A stretch of DNA of 64,000 bases, taken from contig JAAAXW010000154.1 in NCBI GenBank assembly GCA_015680625.1, positions 33,085-97,084 on the forward strand, written 5' to 3'. Numbering within the stretch: position 1 is the first letter of the stretch; every line of letters starts with the position of its first letter. Origin of the DNA: Mortierella hygrophila (taxonomy: Eukaryota > Mortierellomycota > Mortierellomycetes > Mortierellales > Mortierellaceae). Under the pieces are notes generated by a model that saw nothing but the letters and a program-made list of their open reading frames with translations, made no database searches and had not been told where the DNA came from. This document shows positions 11,195 to 22,500 of this stretch, in pieces. Position numbers and translations under genes: made by a program.

Positions 11195-11314
11195 CATGTT
11201 GTGACACTCGTGGTAACTTAATCACCCACTCACAGCACCTTGCTTTCATTTTTTATGTGTGATAGATTACCGTCGGTCAACCAGCAGGATAAAGATACAC
11301 ATATACAAGCTCTA

Positions 11315-12617
11315 ATGGGATTATCAATGAGGAAATGGCAGTTTGCTGCAGCAGTAGTCGCAGCGATTGCGGCGCTGTGTCAAGGCGCAGGAGTGTCGTG
11401 TCCCCAATGTGACGTCGCTAATAGCATCCTGAAGCCATGTAATTCTGCTCTCAACATTGACAGTTGGTCCAGTCCATATGTTTACCAGTAAGTATAGCTA
11501 TCTTGATTTCCTTTTGCAGGACACTACCACGCAAACGACAAGGACGACGACAATGATATAGTCCAAGCAGATCTGAGGTGCTGTAAATTGAGATAGTTAT
11601 GTACGAATGCTGACCAGACTTGCTTTTTTTTCCCGCGCAGGCCTCACAATGCGGTTGAAGCTGCTTGTCAATGCAACCAAAACTTTTACAGTCAGGTACG
11701 AGCTTTTTTTAATCAGGAACCAAAACTGTTAATTTTGGTGGCGACCAATGGATACCGACACTGATCAAACCCGCATACTTGCACACGATTAGATCTCGGC
11801 CTGCTTGGGATGCCAAACGTCTTCAACGGCAAACTACACCGTCATGCCTTTGCCGGAATACAAGGCCCTCTGTGTGTACTATAACCAACCGACCTTCCCT
11901 TTTCTTCCTGGAGGAGTAGTTGTGGCCACCACCACCACCCCCTCCCAGTCAACTCAACCCACCTCAGACCCATTGCCCTCGGAAGGAAACAGCGGATCAG
12001 GATCGAGCCATTCGGGGCTCTCTTCAGGAGCTGTCGCTGGAGTGTATGTATTACTCTCTCATCTTGTGCTCATGGGCAATTTGGGTGCTGTCATTTCGTA
12101 TGTCTACTACCCTTAAGGCAACCCAGGCTACATATCTCTAACTGATTTGTCCTTTCATTACTCAAATGAAATAGTGTTGTCTCGGCAATTGCGTTGATTG
12201 TCGCCTTGTCGGTCGCAGGATATGTATACGCCAGGAGGAGGCGCGAGATGGCCAGGCAAAAGGAAGAAGAGGATCTTTACAAGTTCCAGGAGAATTCTCG
12301 CAACTCTTACATGGAGGCTCCTCTTCCCCAGTACACTGGCATGATCCAGTCCTCCTTGCCCTCCCTACCCCAGCTCACGTACGGATATGCCCCCATTGTT
12401 TGGTTTTTTTTTGTTGGAATGGATGTACCATTCGCTACATGCGAGCAGCGACTAATAGCTTTTTCTATTATTTTTACGAAATAGAAATTTGAGAGTGATG
12501 AACCCGGATAGTGACGACGAAGACAATCATGGGCAGATGCGACCCAATAAGAAAAGCTTTGAGGTGCAACGAGGCGCGCCTCCAGGATGGCGCCGTGGCA
12601 GCTTCGATGACGATTGA
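11315..12617 (+). CDS. Single-pass membrane protein with eight-cysteine ectodomain
   Basis: Not a named family I recognise. Five exons: 11315-11487, 11641-11695, 11793-12043, 12175-12378 and 12485-12617 (271 aa). A signal peptide (KWQFAAAVVAAIAALCQG) leads into an ectodomain with cysteines spaced C-x2-C-x9-C-x24-C-x-C-x10-C-x2-C-x19-C. A Thr/Ser/Pro/Gly-rich stalk follows, then one membrane helix (VVVSAIALIVALSVAGYVY). The basic stop-transfer sequence ARRRREMARQK leads to a short acidic/basic tail (NPDSDDEDNHGQ, ending SFDDD). The layout suggests a cell-surface sensor or adhesion protein with a cytoplasmic tail; that role is inference. An in-frame ATG lies four codons after the chosen start and would also leave a signal peptide. 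The same cysteine spacing recurs at 16993-17862 and, slightly altered, at 63196-63525. Confidence 0.85.
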
Positions 12618-14248
12618 ACAGGTCTCGTTTTTACTTCACCGTGACTCTTGACCGCCGCTGGATATACAAAGGAATAAAGATGGGAGTCGGGCAGGTTGAA
12701 TGCGAAAACTAGTCGTGTTTGGTTTCGCTATCCTGTCACCCTCCCTTTCTATGTTCCATCCAGTATACTCTCCCCGTACATCTTCTCATCTTGACAGCAG
12801 CACACGATACCTTTTCTTGATTTTTTTTTTGTTAATCTTTCTATTCTTCACAAAAACCATAGTCTTTCCATACTTCTTATTCGACCATCATCCAGCTATT
12901 TACTTTCTCCTGTAGTTTTCTGCCCACATGAAGCATCATTCGCTAATAATATTCAAACAAAAGAAAAGAAAAAACATGAAAGAACGAACAAAAAAAAAAA
13001 CCAGTACGGTTCCTTACATTTTTCATATACGTGTTTGTCCTTCAATTGATTGGTTGCTTGAATGAGAAATAGGGCATGACCCCGCAAAAACAAACACTGA
13101 GCGAGAGAACGTTGTGGGCGTGGAGATGACACGCGAAAGACAGGGACCTGAGCGGAAAGCGGGCACAAGGGAGGGAGAGGGAAGATGAAGAGAAAAACGA
13201 ATCTCTCTGACACGTGATAATTAGGAATTTTTTGCTCCGTGTGTTCTTTTTTTTTTTGTTCTGTGTGGGCCATGAACGCGGAGACATTTTATCCATGGAC
13301 ACGCTTTTCATCTTTGTTCTGAAGTTTTTTTGTGTTACTCGTTGTAGAGCTTGATCAGGTCGAGAGATTGTCAGGGGAGTGCCATTGTGCTGTGAGAGAA
13401 GTGGATGGAGAGGACGTATCCTTGGCAAACATGCGTGAATCCGATCGAGGATGACATCCAGGCTGGGGATAGGGCAAGGAAGAAGGAGCATGAAGCGAAC
13501 GAGGTGAATGGTAGTTTGTGTGGGGTCCGAAAGGGAATGAAGCGGGTACGATGAAAAGGAGAGCAAGAAAGCTAGATTGAACAGAATGATTTTGATGTGC
13601 TCATAAAGTGATGATCAAGAAGGTTTATGAAATAGCCCTGTCTCTTCTTTCTTCTTTCTTCGTTGTCATCGTGCCTAGAGTGAACAAGACGAGTGCAAAT
13701 GGGCAATTGAAAGGCGCCGGATGTTTTGATTGTGTATCCGTGGACATTGAAAAAGAGAAGGAAGTTAGAGGAGAAACGATGAAAAAGAAGGCGGCAGTTG
13801 AGATAGAAAACATGCCAAGAAGGATATGAGATGAGATGGCGAGAGGAGGTATGTTCAATTGTTGTTGTGTCATCACTAATGGAGAGGAGCAGCAGCGGGG
13901 GTGTAACACACACGCCAAAACAAGAATCGGATGACAGACTGAACAATGTAAAGTGTATTTGATTGTCCTACAGTACAGTACTCTCTCTTTTTTTGATTTT
14001 CACAAGGGAATCGAAGAAAGAGACGGCACACCCTGGACCGAACTGATCGAACTAAGACCGGTCCCCCTTTATCCAATAGGGTGTCGTGTCATGATGCTAC
14101 TCCACACGCTTGATCACTTCACGATACTTAAAGAGACTTTACTCCTATTCTCTTTCCTTTTCTTTTCTTTTTCTTCTCTCATCACACTCCTCCCTCCTCT
14201 CCCCATTCCATTCCTCTTCTTCATTCCTATAACATCAACTAAATCATA
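12618..14248. other. Intergenic interval before MFE-2
   Basis: 1.6 kb with no recognised gene. It has AATAAA at 12673, a CACGTG at 13212-13217, a CCAAT at about 14075 and a pyrimidine-rich leader (about 14150-14225) before the ATG. Reverse ORFs here are low-complexity complements of this leader and match nothing I know. Confidence 0.55.
12673..12678 (+). terminator. Candidate polyadenylation signal of the membrane-protein gene
   Basis: AATAAA 55 bases after the stop codon at 12617. Motif match only. Confidence 0.45.
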
Positions 14249-16634
14249 ATGGCAGACAACAGCAACCTCCGCTTCGACGGCCGTGTCGTCATCGTCACCG
14301 GTGCCGGTGGTGGACTCGGACGCTCCCACGCTTTGGCTTTCGGTGCCCGCGGTGCCTCGGTTGTCGTCAACGATCTTGGCGGTTCCACCACTGGTGAGGG
14401 AGCCTCGAACCGTGCTGCCGATGTTGTCGTCGAGGAGATCCGTGCCGCTGGTGGAAAGGCCGTCGCCAACTACGACTCTGTCCTCGATGGCGAGAAGATT
14501 GTCGAGACCGCCATGAAGGCCTTCGGTCGCGTTGATATTGTCATCAACAACGCTGGTATCTTGAAGGATGTTTCCTTTGCCCGTATGACTGATCAGCAGT
14601 GGAACTTGATCTTCCAGGTCCACGTTGAAGGTGCCTACAAGGTCCTTAAGGCTGCCTGGCCCATCTTCCGCAAGCAGAAGTTTGGTCGTATCATCAACAC
14701 CAGTAAGCCCTCTTGCATTTTTGCTTTGTTTTATTGTTCCCTGAACGGGAGAGTAATAGGGAGTGTGAAAGAGAATGAAAGGGACAAGGAAGGAGGCAGG
14801 ACAGCGATCTCACGGTAACAATAGTAACAGCTATAACAGCAGCAGCAATACCAGCAACGATGACAACAACAGCTGTAAGAGCAGGAAGCAAGGAGTGTGG
14901 GAGAAACAAGAGTGACGATTGCAGTGTGTCAGCACCAACAACCAGCATGGGACAAAGAGACAGGACTCGACTGGATTGGAGTAGAGAAGGATTCCCGCAT
15001 GAAACGCATTAGATTTTCCTCTCACATGATTGCTCTCACTCACCAATGCTTCTTTTTTGTCCTTTTTTCCTGTCCCCTCTTTTTGCACTTGCGCATTACA
15101 GCCTCTGCTGCCGGTCTCTACGGAAACTTTGGTAAGTCAATGATCGACATCCATCCTCTTTTAATCCCAATGGCAATTACAATTGATACCTTTAGGAGAG
15201 ACGGCAAGGAAACAAAGACTAACAGAGCCATCTTTCATTCATCATATTCAACCAACAGGTCAGGCTAACTACTCAGCTGCCAAGCTCGCTTTGGTCGGTT
15301 TGACCCAGACCTTGGCTCTCGAGGGAAAGAGAGACAACATTCACTGCAACGTCATCGCCCCCATGGCCGCCTCTCGCATGACCGAGACCATTCTCCCCCC
15401 CGACATGCTCGCCTCCTTGAAGCCCGAGATGGTCACTCCCTTGGTCGAGTACCTCTGCCACGAGGACACCACCGAGACCGGCTCCATCTTCGAGGTCGGT
15501 GCCGGTTTCGTCGGTAAGCTCCGCTGGGAGCGTACCGGAGGCCACGGTTTCCCCATCGATAAGACCCTCCTGCCCGAGCACATCTCCGAGGAGTGGGCCA
15601 AGATCACCGACTTTGAAGATGGCCGCGCCACCCACCCCACCACCACCGCCGAGTCCATGGAGAGCATCATGGCCAACTTTGAGAACGTCGCTGGGGCTTC
15701 TGGTGACCGCCCCACCGTCGTCTCCGCCGACGGCAAGGTCGATGTTGAGGCCGCCAAGTCACTCGAGTTCACCTCAGAGACCTTTGAGTACTCTGAGCGC
15801 GATGTCATCCTCTACAACCTCGGTATCGGTGCTAAGCGCACTGATCTCCACCTCGTCTACGAGAACAACGAGGCCTTTGGCGCCGTCCCCACCTTCGGTG
15901 TCGTCCCCTCCTTCACTGCCATGAACGCCGTTCCCTTCGGCGATATTCTCCCCTCGTTCAACCCCATGATGCTCCTCCACGGTGAGCAGTACCTCGAGAT
16001 CATCCGCCCCTTCCCCACCAGCGGCAAGTTGACCTCGACTCCTTACGTCGTCGACATCCTCGACAAGGGCAAGGGCTGCGTCGTCACCATTGGAGTCAAG
16101 ACCACCGACGAGGAGGGCAACGATATCTGCGTCAACGAGTTCACCATGTTCATCCGTGGCTCCGGTGGCTTCGGAGGCAAGAAGGAAGGAACTGACCGTG
16201 GTGCCGCCACCGCTACCAACCAGATCCCCCCCCGCAAGCCCGACTTTGTTGTGCAGGAGAAGACCTCCGAGGACCAGGCTGCTCTCTACCGTCTCTCGGG
16301 TGACTGGAACCCCCTCCATATTGACCCCGATATGGCTGCCGTCGGTGGTTTCGATGTCCCAATCCTCCACGGTCTCTGCTCGTTCGGTATTGCTGGTAAG
16401 CACATCTTCAACACCTACTGCAGCAACGACGCCACCCAGTTCAAGAACATCAAGGTCCGCTTCGCCAAGACTGTCAACCCCGGCGAGACCCTCGAGACCT
16501 CCATGTGGCGCGAGGGCAACAAGGTCCTCTTCCAGGTGCGTGCTGTCGAGCGTGATGTCATTGTCATCTCCAACGCCGCTGTCGAGCTCCAGGGTGAGGC
16601 CTTGAAGAACGCCCCTACCAAGTCCAAGCTGTAA
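14249..16634 (+). CDS. FOX2: Peroxisomal multifunctional enzyme type 2 (3R-hydroxyacyl-CoA dehydrogenase / enoyl-CoA hydratase 2)
   Basis: Carries out the second and third steps of peroxisomal fatty-acid beta-oxidation: trans-2-enoyl-CoA to (3R)-hydroxyacyl-CoA to 3-ketoacyl-CoA. Three exons: 14249-14702, a 30-nt exon 15102-15131, and 15259-16634 (619 aa). The N-terminal SDR domain (about 8-300) has the nucleotide motif TGAGGGLG, NNAGIL and the YSAAK catalytic pair (about Tyr166/Lys170). A MaoC-type hydratase-2 domain occupies the C-terminal half, with SGDWNPLHIDP giving the Asp/His pair near residues 510 and 515. The C terminus is SKL, a canonical PTS1 peroxisome signal. Yeast Fox2 carries two SDR units (about 900 aa) and the animal enzyme adds SCP2. 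This protein has one SDR and no SCP2. The gene is convergent with the reverse gene at 16993. Confidence 0.96.
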
Positions 16635-16992
16635 ATTTTGGATCTGCTGGATCAGGATTCGTTATCATATTCACCACACACTCCCGCCAACCAACATTGA
16701 GGAGAAAGAAAAAGTAGAAGGACCTGGCATGGTATCCCCCCTCTTTGTTTTGTACTCTAGCATGCTCAGCAAATAAATTACAAAAAAATGTACATAATAC
16801 ATAACCCTTTCCCTTCTCTTTTTTTTTTTTGTTTTGTTGTTTTTGTTGTTTTTTGTATTTGCAATGTTAATTAATATGCGAAGTGGGGTGTGCTTTAGAT
16901 GTAAGATGAGAAGGGGTGTTCTGCTGTCCGTGGAATGCCGATTGTGTCATGGCAAGCGCAGCAACGAAAACAAAAGGAGAGAAAAGGGAAAT
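16635..16992. other. Convergent 3' flanks
   Basis: 358 bp between two converging genes. It holds AATAAA at 16772-16777 and T-rich tracts near 16820-16860. No gene seen. Confidence 0.6.
16772..16777 (+). terminator. Candidate polyadenylation signal of FOX2
   Basis: AATAAA about 140 bases after the stop codon, followed by A- and T-rich sequence. Motif match only. Confidence 0.45.
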
Positions 16993-17862
16993 TTAAACTA
17001 GATGGACAACAACGACGCTCAAGACAACGATCATCCAGAACCCTTCCGTCCAAGAAGACAGCACCATCTTCTTCCTCGCAGAGCTGGCGCTTTGACCTTT
17101 CTTCCCGGCGGGTGGGACCACAGTCCCATCATTTGAGTCCAGACAAGCCTCCTGGAAGGACGAAAGCGAGGTACTCACATTCTGCGAGGCCAACTGATCC
17201 AAGAAGTTACGCTGGTTCGAGACCCGGAAACAGGTCATACAGACCTTTGTCGCAGCCAGACCTTGATTTGGACAGATACATTGTAAGAACGGCATCAGCG
17301 TCGTGAATGTTGATGGTGGGCCTGTAGGCGTTGCTCCTGCTACGTCCGTGCCATTGGTAGTGGTGGTGGTGGTAGAGTTGGGGTAGACGAGTGTTGTAGT
17401 TTCATTGTCGGTTGGGACGAGGCGTGGGAGGAGTGCAAGGGTCTGGTTGGCGATCTGGTTACATACTTTGAGCTTTGGATAAAAGTATTTGCATTTCTGA
17501 CAGGATTCGGAGCCTGAGGGGAACATTGGTTCAAGGGCGCCGTTATTGATGTTGAAGGGTTCGGGTGGGACGTAGAGGACTGAGGGGAGGGTTATGGGTA
17601 GTTCTGTTTTCTTGGGTGATGGTGACGGTGCTGTGTTGGTGGAGGTTGGGGAGAGTTGGGTGTCGGGAGAAGGTGATGGTTGTACTAGGGGAGAAGGTGC
17701 GGGGATTGGGTTGTCGTCGGAGGAAGAGTAAGAGGAAGAATCGTCGTATTCATCTTGCGCGTAGGCGGGGATGATGAAGAGAGTTATGAGGAGGGCGAAG
17801 GTGATTAGGATTGTGCGGAGGGATATCCGAAGTGGTGATCTTCTTGTTGTTGCTCTCTTCAT
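16993..17862 (-). CDS. Secreted, probably GPI-anchored eight-cysteine surface protein
   Basis: Unnamed family; single exon, 289 aa. The basic N terminus MKRATTRRS precedes a signal helix (ILITFALLITLFIIPAYA, with likely cleavage before QDE). A Ser/Pro/Thr-rich, probably O-glycosylated segment of about 60 residues follows. The cysteine domain has spacing C-x2-C-x9-C-(long Thr-rich insert)-C-x-C-x10-C-x2-C-x28-C, with several N-x-S/T sites. The C-terminal hydrophobic tail (FWMIVVLSVVVVHLV) has no cytoplasmic residues after it, which fits a GPI-attachment signal better than a receptor. Spacings 2, 9, 1, 10 and 2 are identical to those in the protein at 11315-12617, although the surrounding sequence differs. 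Function is unknown; a wall or surface role is inference. Confidence 0.85.
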   Translation of the reverse strand: MKRATTRRSPLRISLRTILITFALLITLFIIPAYAQDEYDDSSSYSSSDDNPIPAPSPLVQPSPSPDTQLSPTSTNTAPSPSPKKTELPITLPSVLYVPPEPFNINNGALEPMFPSGSESCQKCKYFYPKLKVCNQIANQTLALLPRLVPTDNETTTLVYPNSTTTTTTNGTDVAGATPTGPPSTFTTLMPFLQCICPNQGLAATKVCMTCFRVSNQRNFLDQLASQNVSTSLSSFQEACLDSNDGTVVPPAGKKGQSASSARKKMVLSSWTEGFWMIVVLSVVVVHLV

Positions 17863-19554
17863 TGCTTTGTTGTGTGTGCTGTTGGATTAAGGATTAGGCG
17901 AGATGATGGTGGTGGTACAAGAGTTCTTAGAAAGGCAGGAAAAGAAAAGTGGGCAAAGCGCAAAGGGATTGATTGAGTGAGAACGGGCAAAAAAAGAAAG
18001 GAATGTGGAAAACAAAAGGACGAGAGATAACAAAAAGAAGCAATTGAACTGCCAGGTTGGATCCATTCTTTACGCCCACTCTTCACTGCCATAGCATCCA
18101 TCCATCCAGCCTGCTCGCCAGCCAACCAGAATGCACGAATCGCCATCCAACAAAAAAAAATAAATGGTTTATCCCCTCTCCTATATTTTTCACTACCTCT
18201 CCCCCCCCTAACCCCCTTCCATCGCCTTCCGTCTAGTATTGACAGGAAAGAGACACAACGAAAAAAAAACAAAGATGCCCGGCACTTTCCATTGCACCTC
18301 CTTGTTTCCCTTTCCAGCCCAGCTTTCCGTTCCTAGTGAAAGAAGGTCCTTGACGCACGTGTCGCATCTCTAGGCTACCAAGATACGCGTCCTTGTTTAT
18401 TTCGGCTTTCTGGAGAGATATGATGCATTAGGAGGGCAGACAGAACTTTGACAGGAAAAGGAGCAACATGGAGTGCATGCGAGTAGTAGCAGTTGGATGA
18501 CTCCGTTCGTTTTCAAAGTGTAACATAATATCAGGGGAAAACGCAGCTGTGAGAGAGTTAATCCTTTTGCGTCCCTCTTCTTTCCTGCTCTATTTTTGGA
18601 TTTATTTTTTTCGTCTGACCCCTACGACAGGAGTGAACGTTCTACTCGCAAATTATCCGATGTGCATCTAACATAGCACAGATCGATTGGGTACTCTTTA
18701 ATTGACGCGCGCTTTTCGCGTCGCGTCGCGTATAACTGATACAATATTAGCTCCGAAAACAAACCCCCTCATCAGACATTTTTAAGAACACAGATACGTA
18801 CCGTACGCTAGCGAGGAAGAGAAAGGCCGTGAACGACCAAGATGGGCGAAAATAAAATGACAGGGATGTGTTCAGGAACATAGACATGTACAGTTTTGTT
18901 GGAGGGGAGGAAGGAAAAGAAGGAGGTCGTCAAACGATCGACAAGGAAAATAAATGGCCAATAAAACATGAAGCAAGTGTGTGTATGACCGGACAAAAAA
19001 GCATCAACAAGAAAACATCGACAGCAGAAAGGAAAACCCCCCCCCCAAAAAAAAACGTGAACACTAAACAATGCGAGAAATGGATTCCTCGCACAAAACA
19101 ACGTCAGGATCGACTGACAGCTGGTCAACCGTTGTATGATTTTTATTGCAAAAGCTATTCCAATGAATCCCCTGTGCCTTACTAAGACTTGCAACTTTTA
19201 CAAATAATACCATGGTTCTTAAACTCGCACCACACAAAACCCACATACCTCATACCCTCTTCTAACCAGAATGCAAGGTACAAATATGTATGAACAACAA
19301 CAACAAAAAAAAGTTGCAAACTCGGTGCCTGTTTCCTGGTACCCTCTTAAAGTAACCCTCTTTTCTCGCGTAGTTAACGTATAGTCCTACACATGTAGGT
19401 TCCAGAATCCTTGACGGCCGAAGGGTTAGCGTGTCAAGCAAAAAAAACTCTCCTCCGTTTTCTTGCTCTCAACACGCACATGTCTCTCGTATTTCTTCTA
19501 CTAATACTTCCCTCGTAGTTCATGAAGGTTTTGTCTCTGCAAAGTACCTAAAGT
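17863..19554. other. Intergenic interval between the GPI-type gene and UBP15
   Basis: 1.7 kb with no recognised gene. Bases 17863-18300 are purine-rich on the plus strand and so form a pyrimidine-rich leader for the reverse gene. A CACGTG lies near 18357, and a GC-rich hairpin-like run with GCGTC repeats at about 18704-18732. Small ORFs on both strands near 18800-19250 match nothing I know. Confidence 0.5.
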
Positions 19555-19560
19555 TTTATT
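19555..19560 (-). terminator. Candidate polyadenylation signal of UBP15
   Basis: TTTATT on the plus strand (AATAAA on the minus strand), 37 bases past the UBP15 stop codon. This would give a short 3' UTR. Confidence 0.4.
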
Positions 19561-19596
19561 TTGCTCTGGGTGTGTCTGTACATGCTGCTGCTGCGG

Positions 19597-22500
19597 CTAT
19601 CCGGTAATGGTGATGGGAGCCTCCGCCTCTGGGTTTGCAGGTTGAGGCTTGACCTTTTCCTTCTTTTCGGCGTGATCAAGTCCCAACGACTCGTTGTCAA
19701 GGGTGGTCGCCTCCGACAGCTTGTCGTCTATAATGAGAAAATTGCGTAGGAAAAAAAGTAATACAGTCAGTAATAGTCCCTTGAAGAAGGCGAGCAACTT
19801 AACAAACACGTATAGCTGGATACCACTTACCATGCTTGACGGGTGTGATCTGGTCGCTGCTGTCATAGATGACAAACTTGACCTTCTCGAACTCTTCCTC
19901 CTCCATTCCAAGACGTGCCCGGATCCGAACCTTGGTCTCCGAGAACAGCTCTCCCTCCTTGACCACAATTTTGAAAGGGATACCGTACTGCTTGGTGCAT
20001 TCTCCTGAGAAATGGAAGCAGTTCATCAGCTTGTCGTTCTCAGCTTTGTCAGCCTCCTCCTTGGGGATTTCCTCTGCAAACAACTCGTTTTGGTCGTCGT
20101 GATCGCTTTTGGGGTCGTCACGATCAAACTCATTTTGGATCTTGGATTCGTACAATGAGAACATTCGGATCTTGCCAGTGCCCTCGGGGCTCAACGTCAC
20201 GCGCTTCTCCAGCTCTTCGATAACCTCAGCGATACTTCCAGCCTTAGGCAAAAGCATCTCATGTGTCGACTATTGTAAAATAAAAAGGACGGAACATTAA
20301 TGACACAACCCAAATAGTGAGCAACTCCAAAGTGGCCTATCACACACTCAACACGCAATACTAAAATGCAACAACGTACCTCTTTCTTCAGGTTAGGATT
20401 TAACCAGATCACCTTGAACATTCGCTTAGTCTCCAGTTCGACAATGCTCATGTCTAGCTCCTGGTAAAACAATGTCGTCTTCTCGTTTCCTTGAACATAT
20501 CCTGGGGAAAGAATCTCCTCCAGCGACAGCTTCGTGTCCTTGAGAATCACCTTCTTGGGAACGCCGCCCACCGAGGACGAGGTGAACTGGATAAACAGAG
20601 GGTCAATATCTAGCTTCGCTGATGCCACAGCGGCGATCTCGTCGTAGGTGTTCTTCTTGGAGAGCTCAACCAGGAATGTGGGTAGATGTGCATCACTCTC
20701 CGTCTTGGGCGTAAATTCGACCATGAGTCGGTTGTGAATGTAATCAAAGTACTGCGGCACGGTGCCCCGGAGTTTTCGCTGCTCAAGTTCTTCAGTCCTA
20801 AGGAATGAACGATGAAGGTGATGGAGATTCAAATTGAATGATAGTCAGAACGACATGATTTCGTCAGGGACGAGTCCATCAAACGACGAGATACCAACCA
20901 ACTGCACTTACTCCTTCTGAGTCAGCTCCTTCTGGAAGACGATGATGTCGCCACCTTGGATCTCGCACTGGTGGAACGTCAGCTTGACCTTCATTGGCTC
21001 AATCATGGAAGGTTTAATTTCCTAAAGGTAGATGGGGTGACAGCAACAAGCATATGTTAATGCCTGGACATTATGAAAGGCAACATATACACAAAATATG
21101 CGGGGCAAAGACGATGCGTGCATTCCTTACCTCAAACAGTTTCAAGGATGTGTGTGCAGGAAAGCCCTTCATCTCGTTTAAACGACCGACTATATCGCCC
21201 ACCACCGTCTGCTTGTGGACGTACAGCTTGCCAAGACCCCTAACAGTTACAAAATGCAAGAAGGTTAGCTGCCGCTAAACAGTATCGATTACTTACACAG
21301 CGACAAGAGCGGCAGACAAGGTACTTACCGCATGGTCGTCGTGAAAGGGTCGTAAAACTTCACGAAGATCATGATGTTGCCGTTGTAGGTCTCGTTCTGG
21401 AACCACGACGTTCGTCCATTGTTGGCCTTAATCGGTCTCTCAGGGATCTCCAGGTAGCACTTCAAGTCCGTCGCAGTTCGGGTCCCGTACTTTTCCCGCA
21501 CCGCCTCCATTGCTATTTCACAAAGGTAGAGCTCACTTGTCAGGCTATATTAAACACGTTACCAGTGGGACGGAGAGGTGATGTGCCACTCTGCCTGACT
21601 TTAAAAACACATTCACTTACGCGTCATAGCCTCGGTATCGGGGATGGGAACGTCTGTCCTGAAGGTGTCGTTCTGTCGCTTCACTAACGTCCAGACCCGC
21701 AATTGGTCCTCAGGAATTCCGTGGTCTTCAGCAAGAGTGCGCTTAAAGGATGCATAGGTGTCCTTCTTCTTGACTCTGAGCGCCTTGCCTGTTGTCTCTG
21801 AAGTAGTGTTGTACAGATCAAATCCATTGTGCGCCCTAAAGTCGTTGTCCGAGACCACACGCGCATCAAAGCACAGAAGAGCCTCCTCCTTGGCCTTCTT
21901 CTCGGCCTCCTGAGTCTTGCGTTCCTCCTCCAGTTGCTTGAGGATTTTCTCGGGGACCTCTTCTGCTGTCACGGGTTTCAGAACCTCCTCAACGGCAGAG
22001 TCTCGGATGTAAATCAACATATACGCGTTTGTCACACGCTTTTGCCTCTTTGCCTGTCGTAAAGGAAGAGTCATAGCCTCAGTGTCCTCCTCAGGATCAC
22101 CGCTGCCGTAATTGTCCTCCAGAACATCGGCGAGAGTTCCTTGGGTAACAGTGTCGTCGTTGAAGCGATACCAGTTGCCATCTGCCTGGGGCTTCAAGAG
22201 CGCAAAGTAGTGTCCCCTGTTCATGACTCCCGAGTGAACAAGAACTCTATATGCCCAAGAGACACGTAGGAGGTTAGTTTAAGACGACTTGCTGCAAGGC
22301 AATGGCATCCCGTAAATGAAGCTTCACATCAATTTAAATCAAAACCTTACCCGTAGATAGAGTATTTGTACCCATCCTCACCCAATTTCTCCTTTTGCTC
22401 CCCATCAGCGACAAACTCTGCCAGATCAATCTTCTCGGGGTACTCATGTCTGTCGTTAATCTTGACCATTGCCTGTCGCTCAGGAGAGTACTCGAAGCGC

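Larger units (their letters stand above)
8070..11314. other. Long gene-poor interval: pseudogene 3' flank and leader of the membrane-protein gene
   Basis: 3.2 kb with no ORF I can recognise on either strand. It contains homopolymer T/A tracts (near 8581 and 9051) and a strongly pyrimidine-rich block around 9860-10130. That block includes a 30-bp tandem duplication, poly-C and (CT)n. A TATA-like box lies at 10936 and a CAA repeat just before the next gene. The right third is plausibly promoter and 5' leader of the gene at 11315. Confidence 0.6.

Noticed and set aside
13042..13946. Overlapping reverse ORFs upstream of MFE-2
   Set aside because: Ser/Leu/Phe-rich translations of purine-rich DNA; no domain, no coherent exon structure.
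18704..18732. GC-rich hairpin as an RNA gene or terminator
   Set aside because: Short stem made of GCG repeats only; no tRNA or snoRNA boxes nearby.
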